A DNA stretch of 64,000 nt. Source: Litorivivens sp041624475. Its GTDB lineage: Bacteria; Pseudomonadota; Gammaproteobacteria; Pseudomonadales; Spongiibacteraceae. This document shows positions 16,585-25,465 of the stretch, piece after piece. The translations under genes were made by a program, and so were the position numbers. The number at the start of each line of letters is the position of its first letter. Positions within the stretch are counted from its first letter, which is position 1. Location: positions 62,001-126,000 of the forward strand of contig NZ_JBFJUX010000002.1 in NCBI RefSeq assembly GCF_041624475.1. Reading direction: 5' to 3'. A model generated the notes under the pieces. That model ran no database searches. It had not been told where the DNA came from and was given only the letters and a program-made list of their open reading frames with translations.

Positions 16585-17022
16585 TCAGCCGTGTTCCTGC
16601 TTTTCTTTGATTTCATCCAGCGTCTTGCAATCGATGCACAGGCTGGCGGTGGGGCGAGCTTCAAGTCGCTTGATACCGATTTCAACGCCGCAGGTGTCGC
16701 AATAACCGTAGTCATCGTTATCGATCAGATTGAGGGTCGAGTCGATTTTCTTGATCAGCTTGCGCTCGCGGTCGCGGGTGCGCAGTTCCAGGCTGAACTC
16801 TTCCTCTTGAGTCGCTCGGTCGGCCGGATCAGGGAAATTGGCAGCCTCGTCCTTCATGTGGGTAACCGTGCGGTCTACCTCTTCCATGAGCTCGGCTTTC
16901 CACTTGTACAGGATGTTGCGGAAGTGTTCCTTCTGCTTGTCGTTCATATACTCTTCACCCTTTTTTGGCTTATAGGGCTCAAAGTTTTTGAACACACCCG
17001 CTTCTTTTTGCTTTGCTGGCAT
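16585..17022 (-). CDS. dksA: RNA polymerase-binding transcription factor DksA
   Basis: 145 residues from ATG 17022 (MPAKQKEAGVF), preceded by GGAGAG at about 10 bases; a longer open frame to 17136 has no family support. The coiled-coil arm with DPADRATQEEEFSLELRTRDRERKL carries the conserved acidic tip, and the zinc finger CDTCG...CIDC is complete with four cysteines. With ppGpp it redirects RNA polymerase in the stringent response. It is the first gene of the dksA-gluQ pair. Confidence 0.97.
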   Translation of the reverse strand: MPAKQKEAGVFKNFEPYKPKKGEEYMNDKQKEHFRNILYKWKAELMEEVDRTVTHMKDEAANFPDPADRATQEEEFSLELRTRDRERKLIKKIDSTLNLIDNDDYGYCDTCGVEIGIKRLEARPTASLCIDCKTLDEIKEKQEHG

Positions 17023-17252
17023 TGATTCAATCTCTCCATCAACGACTGGAAGTGCGCCGCAGCAGGCCATATCAGCTGCTACCCCCGGCGCCAAAGCGGC
17101 AAAGCTACCAGAATAATTGGGCTCGCGCCATAACAAAAAGGCTGCAAAACAGCACCGCGCCGGAAGTTAAAGTATAGACGGTAATCGCGCTTTTGGACGG
17201 TGGCGGTTACAGCTACGACTGGTAACATAAGCCTTTTTCCGGAGGTAACACC

Positions 17253-18413
17253 TTGGCCAGACCCTACGCCCGTCGTATCAACGATATTGAGCCTTTTCGC
17301 GTGGTGGAGGTGCTAACCCGCGCCAAGCAGTTGGCGGCACAGGGCCGGGACATTGTGAGGCTGGAGGCGGGCGAACCGGATTTTTCCACCGCCGAGCCAA
17401 TTGTGCGTGCGGCCCAGGCAGCACTGAACCGGGGCGAAACCCACTACAGTCAGGCGGCCGGTCTGCCGGAATTACGCGAGGCCATTTCCCGTTATTATCA
17501 GCGTGACTATGGCCTGGATATTGCCCCGGAACGGATCATGGTCACGCCCGGGGCGTCGGGAGCGTTGTTACTGATTTCCGGGCTGCTGCTGAACCCGGGC
17601 GACGGCATTCTGATGACCGATCCCGGTTACCCCTGCAATCGTAACTTCTTTCGTCTGGTGGAAGGCGAGGGGCAATTAGTGCCGGTCGGACCGGAAGACC
17701 GCTACCAGCTCACCGCTGCCAAGGCCGAAGCGGCCTGGCGTAACAATACCGTGGGTGCCATTGTGGCCTCACCGGCTAACCCCACCGGTGAAATCCTGAC
17801 CGCTGATGAACTGCGCGATCTGCACACCCTGTGCGAGCAAAAAAACGGGCATCTGATCGTCGATGAGATATACCACGGCCTGGACTATGACGAGAAAGCC
17901 GCCAGCATTCTTTCTATTACGGACCGGGCCTTTGTCATCAACAGTTTCTCCAAATACTTCGGTATGACCGGCTGGCGGCTGGGCTGGCTGGTGGCGCCGC
18001 CTGATGCCATCCCGCATCTGGAGCGGATGGCCCAGAACCTGTTTATCTCCATGTCGACCATGGGGCAGTTTGGCGCACTCGCCGCGTTTGAGCCGGAAAC
18101 CAGAGTGATCCTCGATAGCCGCCGCGACGAATTCAAGCGGCGCCGCGATTTCCTGCTGCCTGAACTGCAGCAGCTCGGTTTTACGCTGCCCCATACGCCA
18201 GCCGGTGCGCTGTATCTGTATGCAGGTATTGAACGCTTTGGCCAGACGAGTGCAGACTTCTGTCGGTCGATGCTGGAAGAGCACGGCATCTCCATTACAC
18301 CGGGCGCGGATTTTGGGCGCTACCGTGCTGACGAACATGTACGCTTTGCCTACACAACGTCCATGGAGCGGTTGGAGGAGGCGGTTGGTCGTTTACGACG
18401 GTTGTTTGCTTAG
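17253..18413 (+). CDS. PLP-dependent class I/II aminotransferase
   Basis: 386 residues from a TTG start with the strong ribosome site GGAGG nine bases upstream (GGAGGTAACACC). Fold type I aminotransferase: EAGEPDFSTAEPI, SPANPTGEILT, DEIYHGLDY and the Schiff-base motif SFSKYFGMTGWRLGW with Lys234. Related to AspC/AlaA-like aminotransferases; substrate is not determinable. It is divergent from dksA and followed by 144 bases with no evident gene. Confidence 0.9.
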   Translation: MARPYARRINDIEPFRVVEVLTRAKQLAAQGRDIVRLEAGEPDFSTAEPIVRAAQAALNRGETHYSQAAGLPELREAISRYYQRDYGLDIAPERIMVTPGASGALLLISGLLLNPGDGILMTDPGYPCNRNFFRLVEGEGQLVPVGPEDRYQLTAAKAEAAWRNNTVGAIVASPANPTGEILTADELRDLHTLCEQKNGHLIVDEIYHGLDYDEKAASILSITDRAFVINSFSKYFGMTGWRLGWLVAPPDAIPHLERMAQNLFISMSTMGQFGALAAFEPETRVILDSRRDEFKRRRDFLLPELQQLGFTLPHTPAGALYLYAGIERFGQTSADFCRSMLEEHGISITPGADFGRYRADEHVRFAYTTSMERLEEAVGRLRRLFA

Positions 18414-18557
18414 AGCCTAATGCGCAGGGTGGGCTGTCGCGACCTGCCTACAGTATCTGAGGCTCCGGTGACTGAAGTAGTGAAATAATTACCTTCTCTG
18501 CCAGTAGAAGGAACCCGGTCCATGGCAGTCAGTCTTTGAGCGCAATGGAGGAAAACC

Positions 18558-19625
18558 ATGCGCTTGAAGAATCTCTCCCTTTTGCTGTTGTTGGTGGCAA
18601 CGCTGGCATTTGCCGTCGACGCTGAATCACGCCAAAGCAGAGTAGATGCCCATCTGCACTATGTAAATTTCATGCAGGAAACCAACGGCACCCGCGAGTT
18701 ACTGGAGGCCATGGATAAGGCCGGTGTCGAAAAAGCCTGGATTTTTGGCTTGCCGGTGATCAAAAAATGGGATGCCAGTGCGCCAAAACGCCCGCGTTAT
18801 TATCTGGGCGATGAAGCTCCGTTGTATTACTTCAGCGGCACCGACGATATCCTGGCTCGTGATCTGCTCAGCTTGCCGGCTGAGCAGCGCAGGCGATTTG
18901 CTCCCTTTATCAGTGGTTTTAACCCAACCGATATGAATGCCGCCGCTCAGGTGGAAATGCTGATACAGCGTTATCCCGGGTTTTGGCAGGGAATAGGTGA
19001 GGTTCTTACCCGGCATGATGCCCTAACGGCTTTGACCGCCGGTGAAACACCGCGCGCCGACCACCCAGCGCTGATGAAGGTTTATAAAGTCGCGGCCAGG
19101 CACAAAATGCCGGTGCTGCTACACAGCAACCTGTCCTCGTTGCGAGAGGACGAGCCCATCTTTCAACCCGAGCTTGAAAATGCCCTGACAGCCAATCCGG
19201 ATACCCACTTTGTGTTGGCCCATGCCGGCACCAGTGAGTCTATCGAAGCATTGCAAAAGCCGATTGCCAATCTGCCGGATATTCTCAACGACTTGCTTCG
19301 TCGTTACCCCAATCTGTCAGTCGATCTTTCCTGGAGTGTTCGCGAACATTATCTTTTTAAAGATAAAGACGAGGTTGATCCTCAATGGCTGGCTTTAATT
19401 GAGAAATTTGCCGATCGTTTTCTGATCGGTAGTGACAAGGTGGGTAAATTTACGGGGCTGGACGACAATCTGGACGGCTATGCCGGTCTGCTTGGCAAAC
19501 TGTCAAAAGAAGCTGCAGATCGAGTGGAAAGGCGCAATGCTCTGGAGCTGTTGCCTCCGCGGGGCGCCGGCAGTGTCGCCGTCAGTGATGATCCAGCTCT
19601 GGCACAGGCAGAACCTCGCGAATAG
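18558..19625 (+). CDS. Exported amidohydrolase-family (TIM barrel) protein
   Basis: 355 residues with a clear Sec signal (about residues 1-22, LLLLLVATLAFAVDA) and a good ribosome site (GGAGG). VDAHLHY at about 30 supplies the HxH metal motif of the amidohydrolase_2 group; other likely ligands are VLLHSN and FVLAHAG, and the late LIGSDKVG Asp. The family includes decarboxylases and lactonases acting in TIM-barrel pockets. A periplasmic location is unusual but seen in marine bacteria. The last 25 residues look disordered. Monocistronic by position. Confidence 0.8.
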   Translation: MRLKNLSLLLLLVATLAFAVDAESRQSRVDAHLHYVNFMQETNGTRELLEAMDKAGVEKAWIFGLPVIKKWDASAPKRPRYYLGDEAPLYYFSGTDDILARDLLSLPAEQRRRFAPFISGFNPTDMNAAAQVEMLIQRYPGFWQGIGEVLTRHDALTALTAGETPRADHPALMKVYKVAARHKMPVLLHSNLSSLREDEPIFQPELENALTANPDTHFVLAHAGTSESIEALQKPIANLPDILNDLLRRYPNLSVDLSWSVREHYLFKDKDEVDPQWLALIEKFADRFLIGSDKVGKFTGLDDNLDGYAGLLGKLSKEAADRVERRNALELLPPRGAGSVAVSDDPALAQAEPRE

Positions 19626-19865
19626 ATCCAGTAGGTAAGCTTTTGAGTAATGCCGATGCTTCTTCTTGCTTCTTATTTAACAGTCACAGCTTTTGCGATA
19701 TTACACTCGGCGGCTGTGGATCTGGTTGACAGGAATGTCCCCGCTCCGGAGAATGAGGCCCTTCTTGAGGTAGTCACAACGGGCGATATCCTTTGTCTGG
19801 CGGTACACAGCCTGCTCAGAAATCGCTAAAGTAGCTACCGGTTTTTCCGGAGCGGTAATACCAAT

Positions 19866-20339
19866 ATGAAACATACCGTTAGCGTTTTTCTGTTGCTCGT
19901 CTTCTTCTGGCTGATCAACTCGGGCTATTACAAACCGCTGTTGCTGAGTTTTGGCTTGTTTTCCGCGATCTTTGTGGTCTACCTTACGCACCGTATGGAT
20001 GTAGTTGACCATGAGTCGCATCCTCTCCACCTGTTCACTCTCAAGTTGCCGAGCTACTACGTATGGCTGGTGGGGCAATTGATTATCAGCAATATTGATG
20101 TGGTCAAGCGCGTCTGGTCAGGTCGAAACAGCATCTCACCCTGTGCAGCCTGGCTGCCGCTGAGTCAGACCACTGATATCGGACGGGTGATCTACGCTAA
20201 CTCGATTACCCTCACTCCGGGCACGGTAGCAATGGATCTGGAAGACGATCGGGTCTATGTACACGCATTGAGTCGTGAAGGCTTGGAAGATTTACGTGCC
20301 GGTGAGATGGATCGGCGTGTAAGTAATTTGGAGCGGTAG
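19866..20339 (+). CDS. mrpE: Na+/H+ antiporter Mrp subunit E
   Basis: 157 residues, usual length of MrpE/MnhE. Hydrophobic helices at about 5-22 and 27-42, then a cytosolic domain; family signatures IISNIDVVKRVW and ITLTPGTVAMDLEDDRVYVHAL are present. It is the first gene of a nine-gene plus-strand operon (E-F-G-B-C-D-D-X-A). MrpE supports assembly of the multi-subunit cation/proton antiporter. The 240 bases before it contain no visible gene. Confidence 0.92.
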   Translation: MKHTVSVFLLLVFFWLINSGYYKPLLLSFGLFSAIFVVYLTHRMDVVDHESHPLHLFTLKLPSYYVWLVGQLIISNIDVVKRVWSGRNSISPCAAWLPLSQTTDIGRVIYANSITLTPGTVAMDLEDDRVYVHALSREGLEDLRAGEMDRRVSNLER

Positions 20340-20347
20340 GGTCCCGG

Positions 20348-20632
20348 ATGATACTGACGGTAGTCGCAATTGCTCTGATTGTCGTAATGGCTATGGCCAT
20401 CGCCCGCGCCTTGCTGGGCCCGACCATTTACGATCGCATTCTGGCGGTCAACCTCTTTGGCACCAAAACCGTTCTGTTGATTGCGGTGGTGAGTTATATC
20501 TTCGGACGACCAGACTTCCTCGATATCGCCCTGATTTATGCCCTGATTAACTTTATCAGCGTGATCGCGGTATTGCGCTTTTTCGAGTACGGCTCGAGCA
20601 AAGTAAACGAAAAGGTGGGTGAAGATGGCTGA
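20348..20632 (+). CDS. mrpF: Na+/H+ antiporter Mrp subunit F
   Basis: 94 residues with three predicted membrane helices. MrpF/PhaF signatures: ARALLGPTIYDRILAVNLFGTKTV and DIALIYALINFISVIAVLRFFE. Eight bases after mrpE; its end overlaps mrpG by eight bases. Confidence 0.93.
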   Translation: MILTVVAIALIVVMAMAIARALLGPTIYDRILAVNLFGTKTVLLIAVVSYIFGRPDFLDIALIYALINFISVIAVLRFFEYGSSKVNEKVGEDG

Positions 20633-20948
20633 GTTGGTGACCGTGCTGAGTTCACTGTGCCTGCTGCTCGGCGCCTTTCTGATTTTCTCCGGCGGTCTGG
20701 GTGTGTTGCGCTTCCCGGATTTTTTTACCCGCATGCATGCGGCGGGGGTGACCGAAACTATGGCGGCCACTCTGATTGTAGTGGGGCTGATGTTGCATTC
20801 GGGTTGGGGTCTGCCGCTATTCAAGCTCCTATTGATACTGCTTTTTGTAATGATTACCGGCCCCACGGCAAGCCACGCTCTGGCAAAATCAGGGCTCCAC
20901 GGTGGCCTGCGGCCCCTGGGCGATAATACGAATAACGAGCGTCATTAG
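20625..20948 (+). CDS. mrpG: Na+/H+ antiporter Mrp subunit G
   Basis: 107 residues from ATG 20625 (MAELVTVLSS), preferred over the in-frame GTG at 20619 because AAGGTG lies at a suitable distance. MrpG/PhaG signature FRFPDFFTRMHAAGVTE-like segment (LRFPDFFTRMHAAGVTET) and a late TGPTASHALAKS. Three helices. Confidence 0.93.
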   Translation: MAELVTVLSSLCLLLGAFLIFSGGLGVLRFPDFFTRMHAAGVTETMAATLIVVGLMLHSGWGLPLFKLLLILLFVMITGPTASHALAKSGLHGGLRPLGDNTNNERH

Positions 20949-20954
20949 TCAGGA

Positions 20955-21953
20955 GTGTTTGCCATCAGTACCCTGCTAGATATTTCGGTTTTAACCCTGC
21001 TTGTTGTCGTGGCGCTGGCCATGGTGCGCGAGCGTGATCTGTTTGCCACGGTGATGCTGTCGGGCATTTACGGTTTGTTGTCGGCCAGCTTTTTTGTACT
21101 GATGGATGCCGCCGATGTCGCCTTCACAGAAGCGGCCGTGGGTGCCGGTATTTTTCCCTTGCTGATGCTGACGGTTTTGACCAGTGTCGGGCGTTACGAA
21201 GCAGGCGCGCGCCGCATTCGTATCCTTCCTCTTGTTCTCATGCTGGCTCTGGCTGGCGCATTGTTTGCTGCGGTTGTGCAGATGCCGCCCTTCGGTGCGG
21301 TCGACGCTCCTTCACACGCCCATGTCGCTCAACGTTATATTCATGAATCCCCCGATGAAATCGGCATTCCGAATATGGTGACCAGTGTGCTGGCCAGCTA
21401 TCGGGGCTTTGATACGTTGGGCGAAGTTGTGGTGATCTTCACTGCTGCGGTCGGCGTGGTAGTGGTTTTGCTGGGCGGTCGACCGAAAACGCCGCAGCAG
21501 TCCTCACAGGCGCTGATGGCGGAGCACAAGGTGCTGCGTATTGTCGGCAAAATGCTGATCCCCATGATTCTGTTGTTTGGTCTCTATGTGCAGTTTCACG
21601 GTGAATACGGGCCGGGTGGGGGCTTTCAAGCCGGGGTTATTTTTGCGGTCGGCATTATTCTCTATGCCATGCTGTTCGGTCTGAGTAATGCCCAGCGGGT
21701 CGTACCGCTCGGCGTACTGCGCTGGCTGGTCGCTCTGGGTGTATTGATCTACGGCAGCGTCGGTCTGGCCAGCTTGTTAGCCGGCGGCGAATACCTTAAC
21801 TACTCGGTTTTGGCGAGCGATTCGGTCACCGGGCAGCACATCGGCATTATTCTTATTGAGTTGGGTGTGGGCATTACCGTGGCCTCGGCCATGGTACTGA
21901 TCTTCTTTGCCTTTACCCGCGCGACGCGCAGCCGCGATGAGCTGGAGGAGTAA
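20955..21953 (+). CDS. mrpB: Mrp subunit B fused to MbhD/MbhE-like (DUF4040) domains
   Basis: 332 residues. The N-terminal third (about 1-80) is a DUF4040/MbhD-like module with the FTEAAVGAGIFPLLML signature; the middle (about 85-175) resembles MbhE; and the C-terminal half is MnhB, with the diagnostic QFHGEYGPGGGFQAGVIFA. In classical Mrp complexes the MbhD/MbhE modules are the C-terminal tail of the large MrpA, so here the domain partition is different. The GTG at 20955 overlaps its AGGAG, so the exact start is uncertain by a few codons. Multi-span inner-membrane protein. Confidence 0.87.
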   Translation: MFAISTLLDISVLTLLVVVALAMVRERDLFATVMLSGIYGLLSASFFVLMDAADVAFTEAAVGAGIFPLLMLTVLTSVGRYEAGARRIRILPLVLMLALAGALFAAVVQMPPFGAVDAPSHAHVAQRYIHESPDEIGIPNMVTSVLASYRGFDTLGEVVVIFTAAVGVVVVLLGGRPKTPQQSSQALMAEHKVLRIVGKMLIPMILLFGLYVQFHGEYGPGGGFQAGVIFAVGIILYAMLFGLSNAQRVVPLGVLRWLVALGVLIYGSVGLASLLAGGEYLNYSVLASDSVTGQHIGIILIELGVGITVASAMVLIFFAFTRATRSRDELEE

Positions 21954-22300
21954 TGGCAGACTACTATAACTACCTGATCGTGGTGCTGTTAATGGTGATT
22001 GGGCTTTATATCGTCATGGCACAGGCGAATCTGGTAAAAAAATTGATTGGCCTGAATATATTCCAGACCTCTGTGTTTATTTTTTATATCAGCACGGCCA
22101 AGGTCAGTGGCGGCACTGCGCCGATTGTTGTGGAAGGGGCGGAGCTGTATTCAAACCCCTTACCGCAGGTTTTGATCCTCACTGCCATTGTGGTGGGTAT
22201 CGCCACCATGTCACTGGCGCTAGCTCTGGTGTTGCGTATCAAGCGTGCCTACGGAAGCGTCGAGGAAGATGTGATACTGGAACAGGATAAGCCGTGCTGA
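21953..22300 (+). CDS. mrpC: Mrp subunit C (NuoK-like)
   Basis: 115 residues, three helices, homologous to NuoK/MnhC. IGLYIVMAQANLVKKLIGLNIFQTSVFIF and NPLPQVLILTAIVVGIATMSLALALVL are family hallmarks. Its ATG overlaps the stop of the B subunit by one base. Confidence 0.94.
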   Translation: MADYYNYLIVVLLMVIGLYIVMAQANLVKKLIGLNIFQTSVFIFYISTAKVSGGTAPIVVEGAELYSNPLPQVLILTAIVVGIATMSLALALVLRIKRAYGSVEEDVILEQDKPC

Positions 22301-23766
22301 ACCATCTTGCCGTTCTCCAGGTTGTCGTCCCGCTGCTCGCGGCTCCGGCCTGTCTCATTCTGGAGCGGGCCCGCGCGGCCTGGCTCTTCGCCTGCCTGGC
22401 CTGCCTGCTGTCGCTGGGTATCAGCATTGTTTTGTTTTTGCAGGTTCAAGCCAGCGGACCGATCAGTTATGCATTGGGTGGTTGGGACGCTCCCTGGGGC
22501 ATCGAGTATCGGATCGATGCCCTGTCGTCCTTTGTGCTGTTGCTGATCAATCTGGTCGCCGTCGCCGTGGTTATTGCCGCCAACAGCAGTCTTGCTGCCG
22601 AGTTACCCGAGCCCCGGCATTCGCCTTTTTATGTTCTGCTGCTGCTCTGCCTCGCCGGGCTGCTCGGCATTGTCGCAACCGGGGATGTCTTTAACGTCTT
22701 TGTATTTCTGGAAATTTCGTCACTGGCGACCTATGCGCTGGTGGCACTCGGGCGGGATCGACGTGCACTGTTTGCAGCCTATCAATACCTTATTGTCGGT
22801 ACGATAGGGGCAACCTTTTTCCTGATCGGCATCGGCTTTCTATACAGTCTGACCGGCACGCTGAATATGGCCGATCTGGCTCAGCAGTTGCCAGGGTTGG
22901 AGGAAAAACGTCTTGTGGCCGCGGCCTTCGGGTTTATCGTGATCGGGATTGCGATGAAGCTGGCGCTGTTTCCGCTGCACGGCTGGCTCCCTGACGCATA
23001 CACTCACGCCCCGTCGATGGCCACTGCCTTTCTCGCGGCCTCGGCGACCAAGGTGGCGCTCTATCTGTTCATCCGGATGTACTTTGACGTTCTTGGTCTC
23101 GAGGCGGTCAATGCCCTGTTTCCGGTCGGGACGCTGTTCCTGGTGCTGGGCTCGGCAGCGGTGCTGCTGGCGTCGCTCGCAGCCATTCGGCAGGATAATG
23201 TGAAACGCATCTTCGCTCTCTCCAGTGTTGGGCAGATAGGCTATCTGGTAATCGGTGTGGGTCTCAGCAGTGCTTTGGGCTTGCAGGCGGCGTTGCTGCA
23301 CTTGTTTAACCATGCGCTGATCAAAGCCGCACTGTTCATCGCTGTGGCGGCTGTAATATGTCGGGTCGGCGGCAGTCGGCTGGAGGATTTTCGTGGTCTC
23401 GGGCGCGCCATGCCCTGGACGATGGGGGCCTTGCTGATCGGCGCTCTGAGTTTGATCGGTGTGCCCTTGACGGCGGGTTTTGTGAGCAAGTGGTTTCTTG
23501 TGCTGGCGGCGATGGAGGCGGGCATGTGGCCGTTGGTGGCGCTGGTCCTGATCGGCTCGTTTATCGCGTTGTTCTATGTGTGGCGGATTGTGGAGGTTGC
23601 CTATTTCCAGCAGCGCGAGGCAGCGGCGGTTGGCGAGGCCCCCTTGATGCTGCTGATTCCGCTTTGGGCCATGGCACTGGCGAACCTGTATTTCGGTATT
23701 GATACGAGTCTCACCGTTGGCGGCTCAGAGCAGGCGGTTAATTTTCTGATGGGGGGCAGACCATGA
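22294..23766 (+). CDS. mrpD: Mrp subunit D, proton-translocating (NuoN/M-like), copy 1
   Basis: 490 residues from a GTG overlapping mrpC by seven bases. About 14 helices of the proton-conducting membrane transporter family. Landmarks: FVFLEISSLATYALVALG (acidic residue of helix 5), KLALFPLHGWLPDAYTHAPS with the key Lys/His, AIRQDNVKRIFALSSVGQIGYL and LFNHALIKAALF. Closest in style to MnhD. It overlaps the next gene by four bases. Confidence 0.93.
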   Translation: MLNHLAVLQVVVPLLAAPACLILERARAAWLFACLACLLSLGISIVLFLQVQASGPISYALGGWDAPWGIEYRIDALSSFVLLLINLVAVAVVIAANSSLAAELPEPRHSPFYVLLLLCLAGLLGIVATGDVFNVFVFLEISSLATYALVALGRDRRALFAAYQYLIVGTIGATFFLIGIGFLYSLTGTLNMADLAQQLPGLEEKRLVAAAFGFIVIGIAMKLALFPLHGWLPDAYTHAPSMATAFLAASATKVALYLFIRMYFDVLGLEAVNALFPVGTLFLVLGSAAVLLASLAAIRQDNVKRIFALSSVGQIGYLVIGVGLSSALGLQAALLHLFNHALIKAALFIAVAAVICRVGGSRLEDFRGLGRAMPWTMGALLIGALSLIGVPLTAGFVSKWFLVLAAMEAGMWPLVALVLIGSFIALFYVWRIVEVAYFQQREAAAVGEAPLMLLIPLWAMALANLYFGIDTSLTVGGSEQAVNFLMGGRP

Positions 23767-25205
23767 TGCAGTCGAACCTCCTGCTGATAGCGCTGGCGCT
23801 GCCGCTGCTGGCGGTTCCCGGCATTTTGCTGGCGCGACACCGCCCCAATCTGCGCGAAGCGATTTCGCTGTTGACCGGTGTCGCCTTATTTATTGTGAAT
23901 CTCTCCCTCTATCGCCTTGGGGAGGGCGGTGTGGTCTTGGTGGAAATTCTGCCGAGGCTTGCCATCAGTCTGGAGCTGCAACCGCTGGGGCTTTTGTTTG
24001 GCTTGGTAGCCAGCGCCTTATGGCCGATTACCACGCTCTATGCCATCGGTTATATGCGCGGCCACGGGGAAGAAAACCAGACTCGCTTCTATGTCTTTTT
24101 CGCGGTGGCGATTGCAGCGGTGATGGGGCTGGCCTACGCGGGCAATCTGTTTACCCTGTTTGTGTTCTACGAAATCGTCACCTTCAGCACCTATCCATTG
24201 GTGACTCATGCCGGCACCGAAAAGGCATTGAAGGGCGGGCGCACCTATCTGAGTTTGTTGCTCGGTACGTCCATTGTCTTTTTCATTCCGGCGATGATCG
24301 GTACCTGGTTTTTTGCCGGAACCCTCGAGTTCCAGCCGGGTGGGGTCTTCGGAGATGAGGTTTCGCCGCTGGTCCTTTCGATCTTGCTCGTGCTGTTCGC
24401 GTTTGGTATCGGCAAAGCGGCCCTGATGCCATTCCATCGTTGGTTGCCGGCAGCAATGGTGGCTCCGACACCGGTGTCGGCCCTGCTGCACGCGGTGGCC
24501 GTGGTCAAGGCGGGTGTGTTCTCGGTGGTAACGGTCGTAGTGTATATCTTCGGCATCGATACCGTTGCCAAGCTCCCGATCACGCCCTTTCTGGTCTATC
24601 TGGCCAGTGCCTCGATTCTGCTCGCCTCGCTGGTGGCCATGCGCCAGGACAACTTCAAATCCCGGTTGGCCTATTCTACGGTCTCCCAATTGGGTTACAT
24701 CACCTTGGGTGCCTTTCTGGCCAGTCAGGCGGCCATCGCCGGCAGTCTGCTTCATATCGTTATGCACGCCTTTGGCAAGATCACACTGTTCTTCTGTGCC
24801 GGCGCGATTTATGTCGCCCATCATAAAAGCCAGATCAGTGAGTTTGATGGCATGGGTCGGGTGATGCCGGTGACTTTTATAGCCTTTACGCTCGGGGCCT
24901 TGTCCATCATCGGCCTGCCGCCGCTGGGCGGTGTCTGGAGCAAGTGGTTTTTGATGATGGGGGCGCTGGATAGCGGCTACATCGTTGTGCTGGCTGTGCT
25001 GTCGATAAGCTCGCTACTCAATATCGTTTACCTGCTGGAAATACCGGCTCGCGCTTTCCTGAAACCGGCACCCGAGGGTGCGACTATGCAGGAGGCGCGC
25101 AGTAGCTCGGTGTTGGCTATGGTCATCACCGCCCTGATGTGTATCGCGCTGTTTGTGTACGGCGGCGATCTCTATGACTTTATTCGCTCCGCGAGGCTCA
25201 CCTGA
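23763..25205 (+). CDS. Second MrpD/NuoM-like proton-translocating subunit
   Basis: 480 residues, another member of the proton-conducting transporter family: VFYEIVTFSTYPLVTHAGT, AALMPFHRWLPAAMVAPTPVSALLHAVAVVKAG, AMRQDNFKSRLAYSTVSQLGYI and HAFGKITLFFCAGAIY. Its helix-7 region has PFHRWLPAAMVAPTPV where copy 1 has PLHGWLPDAYTHAPS, so it is a diverged paralogue and not a recent duplicate. It overlaps its neighbours on both sides. Confidence 0.92.
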   Translation: MMQSNLLLIALALPLLAVPGILLARHRPNLREAISLLTGVALFIVNLSLYRLGEGGVVLVEILPRLAISLELQPLGLLFGLVASALWPITTLYAIGYMRGHGEENQTRFYVFFAVAIAAVMGLAYAGNLFTLFVFYEIVTFSTYPLVTHAGTEKALKGGRTYLSLLLGTSIVFFIPAMIGTWFFAGTLEFQPGGVFGDEVSPLVLSILLVLFAFGIGKAALMPFHRWLPAAMVAPTPVSALLHAVAVVKAGVFSVVTVVVYIFGIDTVAKLPITPFLVYLASASILLASLVAMRQDNFKSRLAYSTVSQLGYITLGAFLASQAAIAGSLLHIVMHAFGKITLFFCAGAIYVAHHKSQISEFDGMGRVMPVTFIAFTLGALSIIGLPPLGGVWSKWFLMMGALDSGYIVVLAVLSISSLLNIVYLLEIPARAFLKPAPEGATMQEARSSSVLAMVITALMCIALFVYGGDLYDFIRSARLT

Positions 25206-25465
25206 TGGCATCCGAACAACGCGATGAGCGGCAACGCTGGTTGGACCGCCCGGAAAACGTCACCAAAATTGTCAGAACGTTATGGGTCGCCTGTGCGGCG
25301 CTGGTACTGGCTGAGTTTTTCTACCACAAGCATCCCTATTTTGGTTTTGATGGCAGTTTCGCTTTCTACGCGATCTTCGGTTTTGCCGCTTACTGCGTCA
25401 TCGTGTTTTCAGCCAAGGGATTGCGTCGACTGATCAAGCGCGACGAGGATTACTACAATGAGTGA
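25205..25465 (+). CDS. Small two-span membrane protein in the Mrp operon
   Basis: 86 residues. Charged N-terminus (about 1-22), two helices at about 26-41 and 50-67, then a basic/acidic tail RRLIKRDEDYYNE. No recognised domain. It overlaps the previous gene by one base and the next by eight, so it is clearly translated with the complex and is probably an accessory subunit. Confidence 0.82.
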   Translation: MASEQRDERQRWLDRPENVTKIVRTLWVACAALVLAEFFYHKHPYFGFDGSFAFYAIFGFAAYCVIVFSAKGLRRLIKRDEDYYNE